From assembly GCA_003586115.2 (NCBI GenBank), contig QVOM02000034.1:132911598-132975597 (forward strand): a stretch of DNA of 64,000 nt. The letters are read 5' to 3'. The notes under the pieces are model-generated. The model was not told the origin of the DNA, searched no databases, and saw only the letters and a program-made list of their open reading frames with translations. Made by a program: the position numbers and the translations under genes. This DNA comes from Salvator merianae. Lineage: Eukaryota; Chordata; Lepidosauria; Squamata; Teiidae. Below are positions 33,806 to 46,830 of this stretch, one piece after another (the first letter of the stretch is position 1; each line of letters begins with the position of its first letter).

Positions 33806-36800
33806 TACATAAAGGAGGCTTAAATCCAGTTTTTGTATTAAAAGCAAAATTTCCTCTTCCTGTTCTCTGTTCACATTTTCAGGGAAAATCCACCTTAAAT
33901 GTGGTTGCTGTTAACAGCAGAGCCCACATCTCTTCCAAAATTAGATTTTCCTGAGCTGCTAGCTGTAGGTGTGGATCACTGTGATTGGTTGATCAAATTG
34001 GCCAGCCTTCAAGGAGGTTACCCCTTACCCACCCACCAGTCAACATGCTTGATCCTTCCATCCGCTTGCATAATCTCTTTAATCTTTCTTTTCTTCCTCC
34101 AAATGCGTATCCATGGATCTTCATATATTGGAAATTACATGATTTAAAAGGCTTCAGATCCTTATCTTTAATTATTGCATATAGTATAAGAATCCTGGCT
34201 TAGGGGCTATGGAGTAGCTATGGATTTTGGTTACCATAATTTCTGGACAATGCTGTTTGGGCACACTATCCTCATATTCTAGAGAAAATGATTGCAGATG
34301 GTGCAAATACCTCTTTTTGGAACAAATAGCTGGAATAAAGTCTGCAGGTGTCACTGGAATGGAACTGAGGGTCTAGGGGACAATTGTACATGTTCAGGAA
34401 CTAAGTTGTTTCAACAGCTGTTGGCTTTAAAGCCATTGAGAGGCTATAGCTCTGCTGTGCATTGTAGGCTGAAATCCTTGCATGCCAATGCATTTTCCTC
34501 AGGGAGTGGTGGCCAGATGGGTTACTGTATTGGTCTGGATTTCTGGGGTCAGTATGTTGGTTTGGATGTCTAGGGTCAGTGTTGTAAGTAATTTCCTAAG
34601 TCAGCCTATCACATCCTCCATCATGGGGAAGTTTACCATGATTCTCTCAAGAAACTTGTTCAGGAACAAATAATGGAGTTCCCAAAATCTGGAGTTCAAC
34701 TTATGGAGCAGTTTGTGCTCCTCTCAGCTTGTTGCTTCACTCTTTAACTTATTTTAGATGGACATTCTTCCCATTCTGGCCAAAACAGCCTCCCCAGGGA
34801 ACAAAGGCACTTTTGGAAACTCATTCTTCCCTAAAGTCCAAATGTGAGCAAGACCAGTGAGCACAGGTGAGACAGCCAAGCTAGTTTTAGCCCAAAGAGG
34901 AGGTACACCCTGAAACGCCTGCCTTAATTCTTGCAAGTCAACACCACTTGCTACTTTTGCTGTATAACAATGCTAAAGAGACTTTTGTACAGCCGATTGA
35001 CTGAGAAGGCGAAGAGTTGCATTTCTTTTTTTTTTTTTTAATAACATTTGAATGACTTTTATGGAGCATGTGGGGATTTGGGGCATTAACAATGCTAACA
35101 TGTATAATGGAAAATGTTAATGTTATGTTGATAGTGTTATGAAGAGGAAAGGCTTTGAAATTGATTTATTAGGGGGCTGGAAAATCTAAGCAGGTTTTTC
35201 ACTTACAAAAATTAAGGCAAGACATTAATGGGTTGCTCTTTTCATATTGCTTGGTAAGCAGTAAACAAACAGGATGCTTCTATATGACAAATATCTTTCT
35301 GTTAGTCTTCCTGACACAAGAGAATTAGGGCAAAAGATGTGGGAGGAATGTAGTCTCTGTTCCTTTTGTATGTCAAATGAGGGTGTAAACCTGTCTTCAT
35401 TAAGCTGCTGCTCCATGGACAGGCTGGTTGGAACCGATGGGAATATTATTCCATAGCATTGGACAGTGCTACCTTGTAGAAGGCTGCTGTAGCTGTAGAA
35501 AATTCTCCGAAGGCCACTTGAAGCTAGCAGATGAATCATGTGACAAGAGTTCCTGAAATAAGAGCTCTGTCACCACTCTGCGAAACAGGATTCCTCTACA
35601 TTTGGAGAGAGTGAAAATCTTCTCTTCCCATTTTCTCTATCTATTTGTAGGTAGTGGGACCAAACTAACCACAGGCAGCAGTAAAAAGATCTTTCAGTAG
35701 CCAAGAAAAAGGGCCATTCTTGAAATTCCCCAAATATCCTAAGATTTCAGTATTGCTGTGGTGAAAAATACGGTAATTCCAATTGGCAGTCACTGTGCGG
35801 CTTTCTGGGGGAAAATGGCAGGCATTATAAAAACTGTTCACCAATGAAGGCTGTTTTTCCCAGGAAGTATCTAAGTACGAATAGTTATTTAGTCATGTGA
35901 CCTGCACCTGCAAAATATAGGAGAAAGGAAGGAATTTTTCTGTTCCATTCCATTCTTGCTCTCTATGCATTATGTTCTGTCTTATTTAACCATGATGAAT
36001 TCTACAATTAATTTTATAATTGGTGCATGTGCAGCTCATCAGACTTTCAGTTTGTGTCTCCTTTTTAAACATTTACCTATATTCATAATATATTCATATT
36101 AATTAAATCATGAATAGGATTCTTGATGTGATCGTGTAACACATTGAATCCTTGTTTGGGGATGTAATTGATACATTTGCATATGTGAAATGTCCTAGCA
36201 AATGCTGGAGACCAGAGCTGAGGTCCAGCTACTACCTGCAAACTGAAGACTGCAGAGGAAGAATACATTCTAAGAAACTAACTATAGCACAGAATGAAGC
36301 GAGTGCATAACTCACATAAAAGCCTAAGTAAGTCCATGGCCCTGAGAGAGAGGTTACAACAAGGGAACACATCACATTACATTTGAGCTGAAATTGTTCC
36401 TATTGTGATGCTAAATGTGAGGAACTTGGGAATTGGCCTTGGGCAGTGTGCCTTCCACTGTAAGAAGAGGAAGCAGAGGTTTTTTAAATTGTAGGTAGCT
36501 TGCAAATGAATTTGAAATCACAGGAGCAAATGCTAAACTTTTCAATTGTTAAAGATTTTGTTGCTCATATAGCTTTTTCATAGGTGCTTTATATTACACA
36601 TGCCCTGACAATCTAAGTGTACAAGTAGCCTATTCATCAGCATCTTACAGACAGTAGGTGATGGCGAAGGACGATAGAGGGGAAAACTGTCAATCTGTGT
36701 TGTCACTGTCAAACAGCAACATACGCAACATACGCATACTAAAGGTTCCAGAAGGCCAAGTGAGTGCAAATAAGCAGACCGCTGCCTCCCAAGCACCCGG

Positions 36801-37381
36801 TAAATGTATGCTAGCCCACACTAACCTTAGGCTTGCCAACAACAATGCAGTGCTGCTTCTAATGTTTCCGAATAGCCCTTTACACACTTTTATCTACAAC
36901 TTTCTTACAGTAGTGACCTGCATAGTAGAACTGGTGGTGGAGGAGGAATGAGGCTTTAATTGGAGCCTTATATGTGATAACTTCACATTTAACCTTCTTT
37001 TAAAGTCTATATTAGAAACTACCCTATCTTATACCATAAAAGATGCACTGATGTATAAGACATGCCTATAATTCAGCAAGAAATAATTAGGAAATATAAA
37101 TTTTAAGCATACCATATAATGATATTGGCGTAGCCATGTGTACCTTGAATGTAGGTTGGTAGTTGCCATGCCCCCTCTTGCTGTTGATGACTCGTCTGTG
37201 AAGATGCTGATGCAGATACTGCAGTGTCAATAAAGTTTGACCCCATCAGTGCCATAAAGACAGTCATCAATCTCATCTCTGGATCAGAAGGGCGGGGGGT
37301 TAGACAGCATCTGATGCCTGCTCCAATACAATCAGGGTTGTCAATGTGCTTCACCAGCAATTTGCAGATATCAGAGGCTAA
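33806..37381. other. No gene recognised
   Basis: Unique-looking. Notable frames are at 35225-35539 (minus, 104 codons) and 37103-37453 (minus, 116 codons), the latter overlapping the foldback at 37382. Neither has a recognisable domain. Confidence 0.4.
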
Positions 37382-37514
37382 GGCCCTTTCTGCTCTAAGC
37401 CTTATTCTGGACTGTATTCTTGAATAGGAGCTTGCTGTAGTCTGCACTAGCATGTAGACTGCAGGGCCCTATTCTTGGATATAATCCAGAATAAGGTCCA
37501 GGGCAGAAAGGGTC
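37382..37514. mobile_element. Foldback MITE, subfamily A2, 133 bp
   Basis: GGCCCTTTCTGCTCTAAGCC at the left and CAGGGCAGAAAGGGTC at the right form inverted ends. The inner arms share CTTATTCTGGA, ATATTCTTG/AATAGG and the CTGCACTAGCATGTAGACTG core. This is a shorter relative of the elements at 20006, 51623 and 56499. No clear target duplication. Confidence 0.75.
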
Positions 37515-40500
37515 TATATCAAGCTTCCTCACTGACTATTCTCATGTATCAGAGGCTAGAGTCAGGCTATAATCCTTTTCTAAAAATTATGGTACTCAGT
37601 GCAGGCTGTAACTTGCACAAAGGAATCATCCTTGGTGATTTCATGGTGAAGAAATCAGCTTTCAATCAATAAGCAACACCAACATCAGCCTTAAAATGTG
37701 TATTCCTTGTCAGTGCTGCTTACTGATTGAAAGCTGAAAGGCATTTTAAGAGGGCAAAACTGAAGCCTCAGACCTCCTAGAGTCCAATTGCTGACAGGTG
37801 TCTTCTCTGTAACATGAAACCTAAAGTAAGCAAAAGAGAAGATGCATGGGCTGTGTAGCTAAAACAAACAAAAAAAAGGTATTTGAGGCAAAAGCTGCCC
37901 TCCCTTGAAGAAGGTGGGGAAAACAGTAGACTGAAACTGAAGGTAGCTAAGCTTGCTGTTCTCATTGTGAAATCAATAAATAAGACAAGTTAAAAGAGTT
38001 TTTTAATCACGACAGAGCTCTTGCCAAATATACCCTTCAACATAAAAGCTGCAGGATAATTTTAGAAAAACTTATGGGGAGAATTAAGTGAGCAAAAATA
38101 AGGTATTTTGATTTTTTTAAAAAAAAAAAAAATGAAGTAATACTATATAAATATTTAAAACAGAGTTTTGACCTGCAGGTGATCAAAATGTGATACATAA
38201 AGATCAAAGATGAGGCTCCAATTGGAGCCCCTCTGTTCCCCCCAACTGGTTCTACTGTGCAAGTTATCACAGCTTTCTTCAGAGCAAAATACTTTGTCAC
38301 TTTTTTTTCAATCCTCAAAATAAATCCCTTAAGAAGTCATTTTCCATGCTGTCTTAGGATGTTCTATAACATGAAGCAGTAGGTACTCTCACCCACCACA
38401 CCTAATTTGTGTAGTTTGGCGATGCTGGTTCTAGTTGTTTGATCTGGGAAGTGAGTCTGCAGAGGACTTTCATAATATTTAATTCAAGCTAGGATCATAT
38501 ACTTTGACAATATTATGTAACAATTTGTTGTAAAATTGATGAAAAGAAAAAAGCATAACATAACCTTTATATCTCTTCAAGTATACCACAGTATTTAATC
38601 TCAACTGGGTGGGGAGAAGAATCCCACATTATTTTTTAATAAAATTGAGATTTAGTATTTCTATCTTGTACATATCATCATTTTTATCTATGAAATCTTG
38701 ACCAAAATTTCTTTGTTCTGTAGAGCATTTGATTACTCATCTGTTTGCCAGAATTTAATTGCTTTTCATCTAATCTGAGGAATGCAGTTGTCCCTCTTGT
38801 TCAAGTATTTTTTTTAAAAAAATGTGAGGGAGCATTTACAACTCTTCCACATTATTTATGAGTAAAAACCACATGAAAGCTTGTCTATTCATGAGATCTG
38901 AAAACAGCCATTTTGAATTTTTTGAGTTTTTGCAGGAGCTACTGCACCTAGACTACTGTCTACATAAATATTGCCTTTTCTACATTTAGAGGGCAAGATA
39001 TGACTGGAAACCACTCTGCTTATAGTGATGAATGGAAGAGAATGTTATATGTGTTAAGCAGCAAAAGCAGTTTTTCAGCTTCACATTGTCTTGTTCTGTT
39101 GATGAAAAGCATTTCGTAGTCCTATGACCTTTTCTGTGTCTTTAGGAAATCTAGAGAGAATTTTATAGGTGAAAGTTGTGTATTTCGTATAAACTTGGGC
39201 AGATTTCTGGCATCTTGATCATAATGAAATGTAAGTATCCATTAGGTGTTTAACACCAATTAATACTGCTGTCCTATTCAAGAGATATGCTGGTTATTTA
39301 TGGCAGAGTATGGAATATAATTTCATAACAGTAATTCACACTTTAATATATAGTTTCACATGTAATCAATGTGTAAAAGACACCAAAGAGAAAAAAAAAA
39401 AGATCTATTTCGTAAATAACTGAAGATAAAAGGTGTAAAATCCACACAGGTGTATAATATATTAAAGAGCTGGCTAAACCTGAAAGTTGCAAAGGATCAA
39501 AAGGCATGCTGTTGATTCTCCTTTGCAATGTTGCTAAGTAACTAAGTTGGGGAAAGACACAGATCACGTATATCACAATTGAAGAGGTTATTGTAAGGAG
39601 TAATCACCGAAGATGGGCTTTTATTGAAGATATTCTTCAAGGCAGGGAGATGAAGAAGATGATAAACATGGGCTAGTGATATAGATGAGATGTTTAGGTT
39701 ATTGTATTTTTGTGTTAGTCCTGGTAAGACTGATTTTACATCAGATTGGCTAGTACATTTGGAAATTTTAAAGTACTTTTAACATTTTAAAGTTCACAGT
39801 TGAATACTTTGACAAAATGCACACAGTCTGGGAGAAATCTCAGTCTAATCTAAGTTTATATTGAAAATCTAAGAACAAGAAGGTGGTCATGGTGGTGCCA
39901 CTTCTTTCTATGACTGTGCCAATGTGTGCAGAAGAAAGTAAAGTTTTTGTCATACGCCAGTTTCTGTTTTCATGTCATCATATTCACTTCTGACATACAT
40001 CTCCACCCATTCAGCATTCTTGAGGAGAATTCCCAGAATGCATGTAGTCCTGAGATCATTGCTAAGATCTGAATGATTTGGAACTAGAATGGTCTAGCTT
40101 CAATCTTTTGGGCTTCAAAGTTCAGAATTTAGAAGCCTTTTGATATATGCATTAAAACTATTGCTCCCACCACTATATGGTTTTTTTTGTGTGTGTGGTC
40201 AAAAACATGTTAAGCTCCAGTGTTGAATTTACTTTTTTGAGGTTTTACAACAGATGTTCTATCAAAGTGACAAAGCCTATTTACCAGTTATTGTCATGCC
40301 ATGTAACTTCCTTGAAGCTGATGACTAAAGCACATTATTCATTACTTGCATATATTCACCAGGATGTACATACATTTGGTACCCAAATCTAATGAGATAT
40401 CTTCTAAAGAGAAGAAACTCATACTGGGATCCTCATGAATCAACATAACCTTAGAAGTAAGCTTGAGGCAATCGTACAAATGATAGTGTACCCCCCCCCC

Positions 40501-42363
40501 CAAGGTTCTGCAATGGAATCTTACAGCTGGGTCAGAACCTTCAATGGTTTTTCCCAGAATGGGGGAAGCACAGGTAAAAGATAGCAGGTATGGTGTTCAG
40601 GACTTCCATTTCTTCACCCCTATGCAGAAGATAGAAAATATTAATGAGGCTCTGGTATGTTTTCTAGGAAGGAGTGGAGTCCTCTACAGATGTCTTCAGC
40701 ATTTGTTGATAATGCAACAACTCCCTAAGTACTCTTGTTAATCTGCTGCTGGACAGCTCCACTACTGGCTGAGGCATCTTGAGAAAGAACACCAGATCTC
40801 ACTTTACAATCCTTGTTGGACAGCTTGGTCTGGCCTGGTTTACTTAGTTACCCTTCATCCTCTATTAACCCGAGAGCTTATTTTATCAAACAGAAGTCTA
40901 TTCACTTACATGGATTTAAATTTCCACCCCTTAATTTTTGTTCTCTAGATAGTTTATGAAAACCATTAAGCAATAAAATGTACATACAATAAAAATGCAG
41001 CAAAAATATTACTGTAAAACAGAATTATTAAACTATTAAAGACAAATCAAAAACCTCATCCTGTGCAGTTAATCCTGGGTGATGAAAAGTTCTTTTCCTG
41101 CCACCTAAAAGTCTGGATGAAGAAGCTGAAGCTGATTTCAGCAACATACTGATTTCAGCAGCATCACTAACCAGCTCTCTGTATGACTTCCTGCAATGGT
41201 TTTCCATAGATGGTAAGCAACCTGGTGGAAAGACTGGTTCCTGTAGAACCCCAAAGTATAACTACCCAAGGATTTCTGGTGCTTCTAACCTCTATTCTAG
41301 AAGGCCTAGGCAACTGGATACTATGGATATTTCTCAGTGTAAAGTCTAGTAGTTCTAGACAGGCATTATGAATAGGTCTTAATATTCAGGGTAGAGTAAG
41401 AATGTACAAGTGTATTATTTCCAGCTCTCACCAGCCATAAGCAAATGTCTTCCACAGTAGGGAAGTCTCTTCTACTCATAGTGAGAAGAAGAAGGGATCT
41501 TGCATGTTTTCTGGGTTAGGAAAGGAGTCCCTGAAATCAGTATATTTTGCAGGAACACAAATTCTTGTTAGTGAAAACTGATTTCATAAACCCATCTTTA
41601 TTTGTGTTTATAAGGCATTGGGGGGTGGGAGAATGAAGATGGTTTGACTCAAGCACAGATAAAGTCTCCTGGCTTCGTGAGAATAAACTCAATAGTCTGT
41701 TTTTAGTAATAGAATTCTATCATAAATGGGAACATGTGCAGTCTAATTATTCATATTTTATATACCACTTTTCCTAGGGCTATGATGCAAAAACAACAAC
41801 AAAAAACAGATATGTAAAAATCCAATAGAAACAAATATATATCAGTTTAGAAAAACACTTGCAAGCTCTGTGTTTCATCTTCAGTCACCATAGACCCGAG
41901 CATGTCTTCAGTTTTGCCAGGGGAGGAAATCTCATAACTAGGGTTCTATTAAAGAAAAGGCTGTCATGAATCATTGCCAGGTGGCAACACTGCCCAGAAA
42001 GTCTCTGGAACAGCTGTGGCTATTTCTCTAGCTGTATTTGAGCATATCTTTAAATCTCCAGCTGTATCTGGTTGGGCATAGCTTTTAAAATAATTGCATT
42101 TCTTTCTTTATCTTTTTAAAAAATCAATACTTTATCTTTGTGTAGAGTTGTATATGAATATATCAATTTAAATGGAAATCTGCCCAGTTGATACTTTGAG
42201 TGGGAATACATTTTTGGCCATTCCTGTGTGGTTATGAGTATCATTACAATCAAGCCCTACTGAGATTGAAGGAATACTTTCAAACTGCATATCCCACCAA
42301 TAGAATATGCTATCTTCCTAATTCTTGCACATGACCAGCCTCTATCTTATAGGTATTCACTTT
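37515..42363. other. No gene recognised (4.8 kb)
   Basis: Mostly unique-looking, with an A-run at 38120-38133 and a C-run at 40490-40501. 41740-42060 has AT-rich phrases reminiscent of an L2 3' tail (ATATACCACTTTTCCTAGG), but too diverged to call. Confidence 0.4.
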
Positions 42364-42893
42364 TGGGTCATTTCTGCATGACACTAAGCAATCCCAGACC
42401 AGAGACACCCTGGTTCAGGATAGGTAACCTGTCCCACCCTGGGACGGGTTGCTGGTGGGGCAACATTGGACTGTCTATATTCTGAATAGCCTGTCCCATC
42501 CCAGGCCTGAGTGCTGGCTTTGAAGGCCAAGTCCAACCCAACTTTTGAAGGCAGAGAATGACAGCTCCCTGCCTTTGGCATTTCTGGCTGGGCCCATTTC
42601 AGTGACACACTTCTGGTGGTGTTTCTGAAAACAGCCTCCTGTTGTATGTTGGATTATGGGGTGTACCCTCTATATGCCCTTTGTGGTCCAAATAACATAC
42701 CTGGTCTGGTTAATTCCTTAGAAAGGTCCACACTTGACCTAGGATAAGGCACCATTCTGGCAGTCTAGTCTGATGCACACAGGCCATTCTGGGAGGTGGG
42801 GTAGAGTGAGGCCTCCACAGTTCTGCACTAGAATGAAGTTGGCAGATCCCTGGACCTTCTTGTATTTTAGATAGAAGTAAGTGTGGAAAGGGT
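42364..42893. mobile_element. Candidate foldback-type element
   Basis: Left end GGGTCATTTCTGCATGACAC; right end GTGTGGAAAGGGTC. The interior has several inverted CC/GG modules (CCTGTCCCACCCTGGGACGGG). It resembles family A in style only, and no target duplication was found, so it is uncertain whether this is one element. Confidence 0.4.
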
Positions 42894-42932
42894 CTCAGTT
42901 TCTTGATCTCCAACATCCTTGTGGTCTCTTTG

Positions 42933-43063
42933 GGCCTTTCTACCTTAGAATGGGATTATTATAGTCCAGCTGCTCTGGGTACAGCTGTGAAGCACTCCAC
43001 AGCTATACAAGGAGCAGCTGGACTATAATTATCCCATTCTAAGGTAGGAAGTGCAGAAAGGCC
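42933..43063. mobile_element. Foldback MITE, 131 bp, 5-bp duplication
   Basis: An almost complete hairpin. GGCCTTTCTACCTTAGAATG on the left is matched by CATTCTAAGGTAGGAAGTGCAGAAAGGCC on the right, and TATAGTCCAGCTGCTC pairs with GAGCAGCTGGACTATA nearer the centre. An exact 5-bp duplication, CTTTG, lies at 42928-42932 and 43064-43068. The inner modules (TTAGAATGGGAT and the CTGTGGAGTGC/GCACTCCACAG pair) also occur in the long family A elements, so this looks like a compact derivative. Confidence 0.85.
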
Positions 43064-43068
43064 CTTTG

Positions 43069-44086
43069 AATTCAGAGGGAATAGAGAGGTAGAGCAGAGT
43101 GTCATTTACATATGGATGACACTGTGTTTCATATTGGGAAAATTAAGTCCCTATAGGTTCATATACTGTATATGTTCAATGACAACAGGAGTGAGCGGGA
43201 TGAATCTTACTCCTCAGCTATGCAGCTGAATGGTTGTTCTCTTTATTCACTTTATGGTAGTATCTCTGTAAGGGCAACAGTCTTTAAATCTACTGAAGAT
43301 TAAGAAGAACCAACAGGTTATACACTCTTGCCCTCTTTCTTGATAAATCAGGATAACCAAGGCTATTTTGGTATTGAAATCATGTATGGAGCACACTAAA
43401 ATAGTTCTAGATGATTCACTTTGTCCAGGAGCATCTACAGTTGGCAAACCATCATCCTTTTAATCACCTTCCCAAGGAAGGCACTATCATTTCTAGATAA
43501 TACTTGTCTAATGCATCACTGTTCAGAGAGTGCTCTATCAAGGCAGCATGCATTAATTAGTCAAGAAAACTTATGCTACTCAGGTTTGATAGTTCATTAA
43601 ACAGATTTTAGCTGTCATGATGGACAAATGTTGAGGGCAGATATAGTTGGTGAAACAAGCACGATCATGCTATCCAATTTCCTTAGGTTCTAACCAAAAC
43701 TGATCTCACCAACAATGATTGGATGGTGATCTGATAACTCACCTGCTATAAGTGTGACAATAGTTGATATGGTGCCTGAAAAATTGTTCACGGCATTCAT
43801 GGATTTCTGGGATTTCTGTATGTCACTAAGGGATGGACCATCCCTTCATGGTGGCAGTCAGTTGTCTATCTACTTGTCTACCGGGTCCTTGTGAACCCAT
43901 CCTGTTACAAAGCCCAGAACATACATGTGATCTACTTTGTGCTGGGCATGTAAGATATTGTCAGACACTTAGTCCCAGAGACCACACTGCAAGTGTGTTG
44001 AACTTAAGCAATAAAGTTCATTGAAACAGCATTTAATGTACTACTAGATTATATTCTAGTCAAGGATTGAATAAAAATTTAATTGA
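43069..44086. other. No gene recognised
   Basis: Unique-looking; nothing recognised. Confidence 0.4.
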
Positions 44087-44096
44087 GATTGAATTG

Positions 44097-45385
44097 TTAA
44101 GTTTCTATTTCACTTCTTCCTATAGTAAAATGTAGTTGTGGTTAAAAGATACAAGACTGTTACAGTTAGATGGACATGATATAAGCTTTGGATGGCATGG
44201 CTACTTTGGTATGATAAAGTTGAAGAAAATGTTGCTTTCAAGAAACATTTTGTGAGAAATACTTTGTTAAAAGTGTGGAATAAATATAAAAATGAACTGT
44301 ATGTAAAAATACTACTTTGGATATTGCTGCATGAGACCTATTTTAAAAAATGTGGAAGAAAAAGAGAATGGTTAACTTATGAATACTTGTTAAGTTGGAA
44401 TGAGGAAAAAAAGATATTTTGTTATGAAATCAAGAAAACAATAGAAGGTTATGCTGTACAATGGCTTTTGAATATACAATTGTTGGAATGTTTCAAACTA
44501 TATAAAAATAATTTTCAATTTCCCCAAAGAAAGCGGTATGGAAAAATAATTAAGTTTAGGGGAAAGAAAGTCAATTGCCACAATGTATAAGTTGTTGTTA
44601 AAGTTTGAAATGGAGCAAGAACAAGTAAAAGAATGTATGGTGAAATGGGCAAGGAATGTTCAATAAAACTGGAATAATACAATTGTATCAATAGGAAAAA
44701 TGAGGACTAGAGATTTAAAATTTACATTATGCTATAACTTTAAAGAAAACTTATAAAATGATGACTGCAAAAATTATCAAAGATATATAAGGACATGTCT
44801 AATAAGTGTTGAAAATGTGGGGATAAAACAGGGAACTTATTACCATATGCAGTGGACATACGTGAAAGCAAAAAAGTATTGGGACGAAATATATCAGATA
44901 ATATAGAAAGTAATTAGGATATAGTTTCAGTGAAATTGAACTCTTTTTATTGGGAATAATTGAAAAAAAGTTGGAGAATTATAATGTATTACAATATATT
45001 TATTTACAGCAGCAAGTCTTGTATATGTTCAAGTTTGGACATTGACAACAGTAATTGGACTGTAATGAAATGGACAAACTGATTACTCTGTAAGAGACAA
45101 GATGGTGACAAGTTTTACAAAAATCTGGCAGCTCTTTATTGACTATCTACAGAATGTGAAAAGACACTATTAATTACAGGTTTTGAGGACTGAAAGAGAA
45201 AAAAGATGGAGGAGAAGATGGATGTAATAAAAGAGGAACAGAACTTTAACTGCTGGCCATCACAAAGGAAATCAGAGGTCAATGTGATGTAGAAACAACA
45301 ATTGTTAGTATATATGCTATTTATGATTATGAAAGTGAATATATAAATTATTCTCTGAAAATAATAAAATTAAATTTAAAAAAGG
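44097..45385 (+). mobile_element. L1-type LINE, 3' end with target duplication
   Basis: 5'-truncated L1 copy of about 1.29 kb. It contains the last part of ORF2, an AT-rich 3' UTR and an A-rich end (AAATTTAAAAAAGG). The 10-bp direct repeat GATTGAATTG flanks it exactly (44087-44096 and 45386-45395), the hallmark of target-primed reverse transcription. Confidence 0.85.
44162..45150 (+). pseudogene. L1 ORF2 C-terminal region
   Basis: Translated pieces read HDISFGWHGY, then in another frame WYDKVEENVAFKKHF, LLKVWNKYKNELYVKI, HETYFKKCGRKREWLTYE, LLSWNEEKKIF and QLLECFKLYKNNFQFPQ. The Cys-rich motif KC-x-KCGDKTG follows near 44804, with a stop inside it. These match the segment after the reverse transcriptase in L1 ORF2, including the C-terminal Cys motif. 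Frameshifts near 44205 and 44588 and several stops make it inactive. The endonuclease and RT domains lie in the missing 5' part. Confidence 0.8.
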
Positions 45386-45395
45386 GATTGAATTG

Positions 45396-45894
45396 AACTA
45401 CTAGATTAGCAAAATGCAGGCTAACAGAGCAATACCTCCTGGTGTCCAATTATTATACTTTAACCTCAGTAACACCCACTGGGTTCATTCTAGTCTACCC
45501 CCTATCCAGTATTTCCATGGCAACACTTGGTTGGTCCAACAGCTGCTGAATTCTTCATCATGTTTGCTACAGAACATGATTTCTGCCTTTGATAGCCTAT
45601 TTTTCAGCTCATTTACGGAAGCTGTTGGTTAGGGGGATGAGCAGTACATACACAGAGGGAAAGAAAAAGAGAGATTATTTTTGTCCTTAACTTCTAAATC
45701 AAGGTCTCTATACCCTTCTTCCAGATGAATTGGTTTCTTTGTGGGGAGACGTTGTACTAAGCGGGGAGAAATGCATCAAATCTGACATTCTGCCCCATCT
45801 GCCCTGCTCTTGTTAAAGCATATCAGATCAACAGCCTCATCCAAAATCACACTGGAGATTAAAGGAGTTTTATTGTGGACTGATCTGGAATTGA
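45396..45894. other. No gene recognised
   Basis: Unique-looking; nothing recognised. Confidence 0.4.
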
Positions 45895-46061
45895 GAGCAA
45901 TTCTGCACTGGCTGGTATACCAGACCAATAAATGTACTAGGAGCCTCTCTTCTGCATGCTGGTGATCCCTCCTAGGGGCTCCCCTTAGACTGCATCAAAG
46001 TGCAGAAGGGAGACCCCTAGTACACTTGCTGGTCTGGTATTCCAACCAGTGTGGAATTGCC
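45895..46061. mobile_element. Foldback MITE, subfamily A3
   Basis: GAGCAATTCTGCACTGGCTG at the left and CCAACCAGTGTGGAATTGCC at the right are inverted. The next arms (GGTATACCAGACC, AATGTACTAGGAGCCTC, TCTTCTGCA) continue to pair. Terminus length and style match the GGCCCTTTCTGCAC elements, but with an AATT variant. The target duplication is unclear (TTGA versus CTGA). Confidence 0.7.
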
Positions 46062-46279
46062 CTGACAGGCAAGTTACAGTGCAATTTCATAGTTAACAGT
46101 GAGGATAGGATCAAGTAATTTATTATTGATAAATGCAGCAAAAGAGAACCAGAGGATACTTCAGTCTCTAAACGATACTGTAATTTGTCACAAATATTTA
46201 TGCCTAGCAATGTTTGAGTTCTTTGGAATTTGGAGGCTGATGACCTGGAAACTATCAGGCATTCTCTAGTAGTTTGGAA

Positions 46280-46280
46280 T

Positions 46281-46324
<44 letters not shown>
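46280..46324. repeat. (AATC)n microsatellite, probable LINE tail
   Basis: Eleven AATC units. On the minus strand they follow GGTATACAAAGGC, which resembles the GGCGGTATACAAATC end of L2-type LINEs, so this is probably the expanded tail of the fragment at 46325-46830. Confidence 0.9.
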
Positions 46325-46326
<2 letters not shown>

Positions 46327-46830
46327 CTTTGTATACCACTCTTTACCTATGGAATTGAATCTAGGACCTTATGGAATTGAATTTATGGAATTGAATCTAG
46401 GACCTTATGCACGCAAAGCAGAAACTCTAGCACAGAACTTTGGCCCCGCATTTTAAAATATGAAAAAAAAATGTTTTAAAACTCAAACAACAGCTTAGGA
46501 AGTTCCAAAGGCTTTGCTAAAGAGGTGCAACTTCTTTCAAAGGTAAACTGAAATCTCATGGATGCATATCCAGAAGCATGGAGTTGTTTTGCACTGTGGG
46601 TGCCACAGGTGAGAAGGTCCTAGCTCAAACTTCTTGGGAAACATTTGACAGTAGCATCCTTTGAAGGAAGCCCTTCAGAGATTTTCATGGTCAGCCTGAA
46701 ACATATTGGGAGAGTACGCAAGCTGCAAGTGTGCATTGATACATGGATCTCTTATATTGAACTTGGAAATGGATAGGCAGCCAGAGCATCTCACAGAAAG
46801 TAAGTGTAGCATTACTTCTGAGTTTGTGTA
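46325..46830 (-). mobile_element. Old L2-type LINE 3' end with SINE remnant
   Basis: Next to the (AATC)n tail, the minus strand carries a LINE-like end. Further in (46500-46630) are phrases such as GGCACCCACAGTG and GACCTTCTCACC, which resemble the decayed RxFSVxAP region of the young LINE at 47979. At 46385-46447 the minus strand instead reads GGGGCCAAAGTTCTGTGCTAGAG, then AGGTCCTAGATTCAATTCC. This is a tRNA-type A-box/B-box head, so a SINE fragment seems inserted. 46348-46409 also contains a duplicated unit TATGGAATTGAATCTAGGAC. Confidence 0.45.

Noticed and set aside
37103..37453. 116-codon minus-strand frame, possible transposase fragment
   Set aside because: About 70 codons overlap the foldback element. 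The remainder shows no DDE or zinc-finger pattern.
46280..46324. CRISPR-like regular repeat
   Set aside because: A four-base microsatellite with no spacers.
46385..46447. tRNA gene on the minus strand
   Set aside because: Only a diverged SINE head; it cannot form an acceptor stem.
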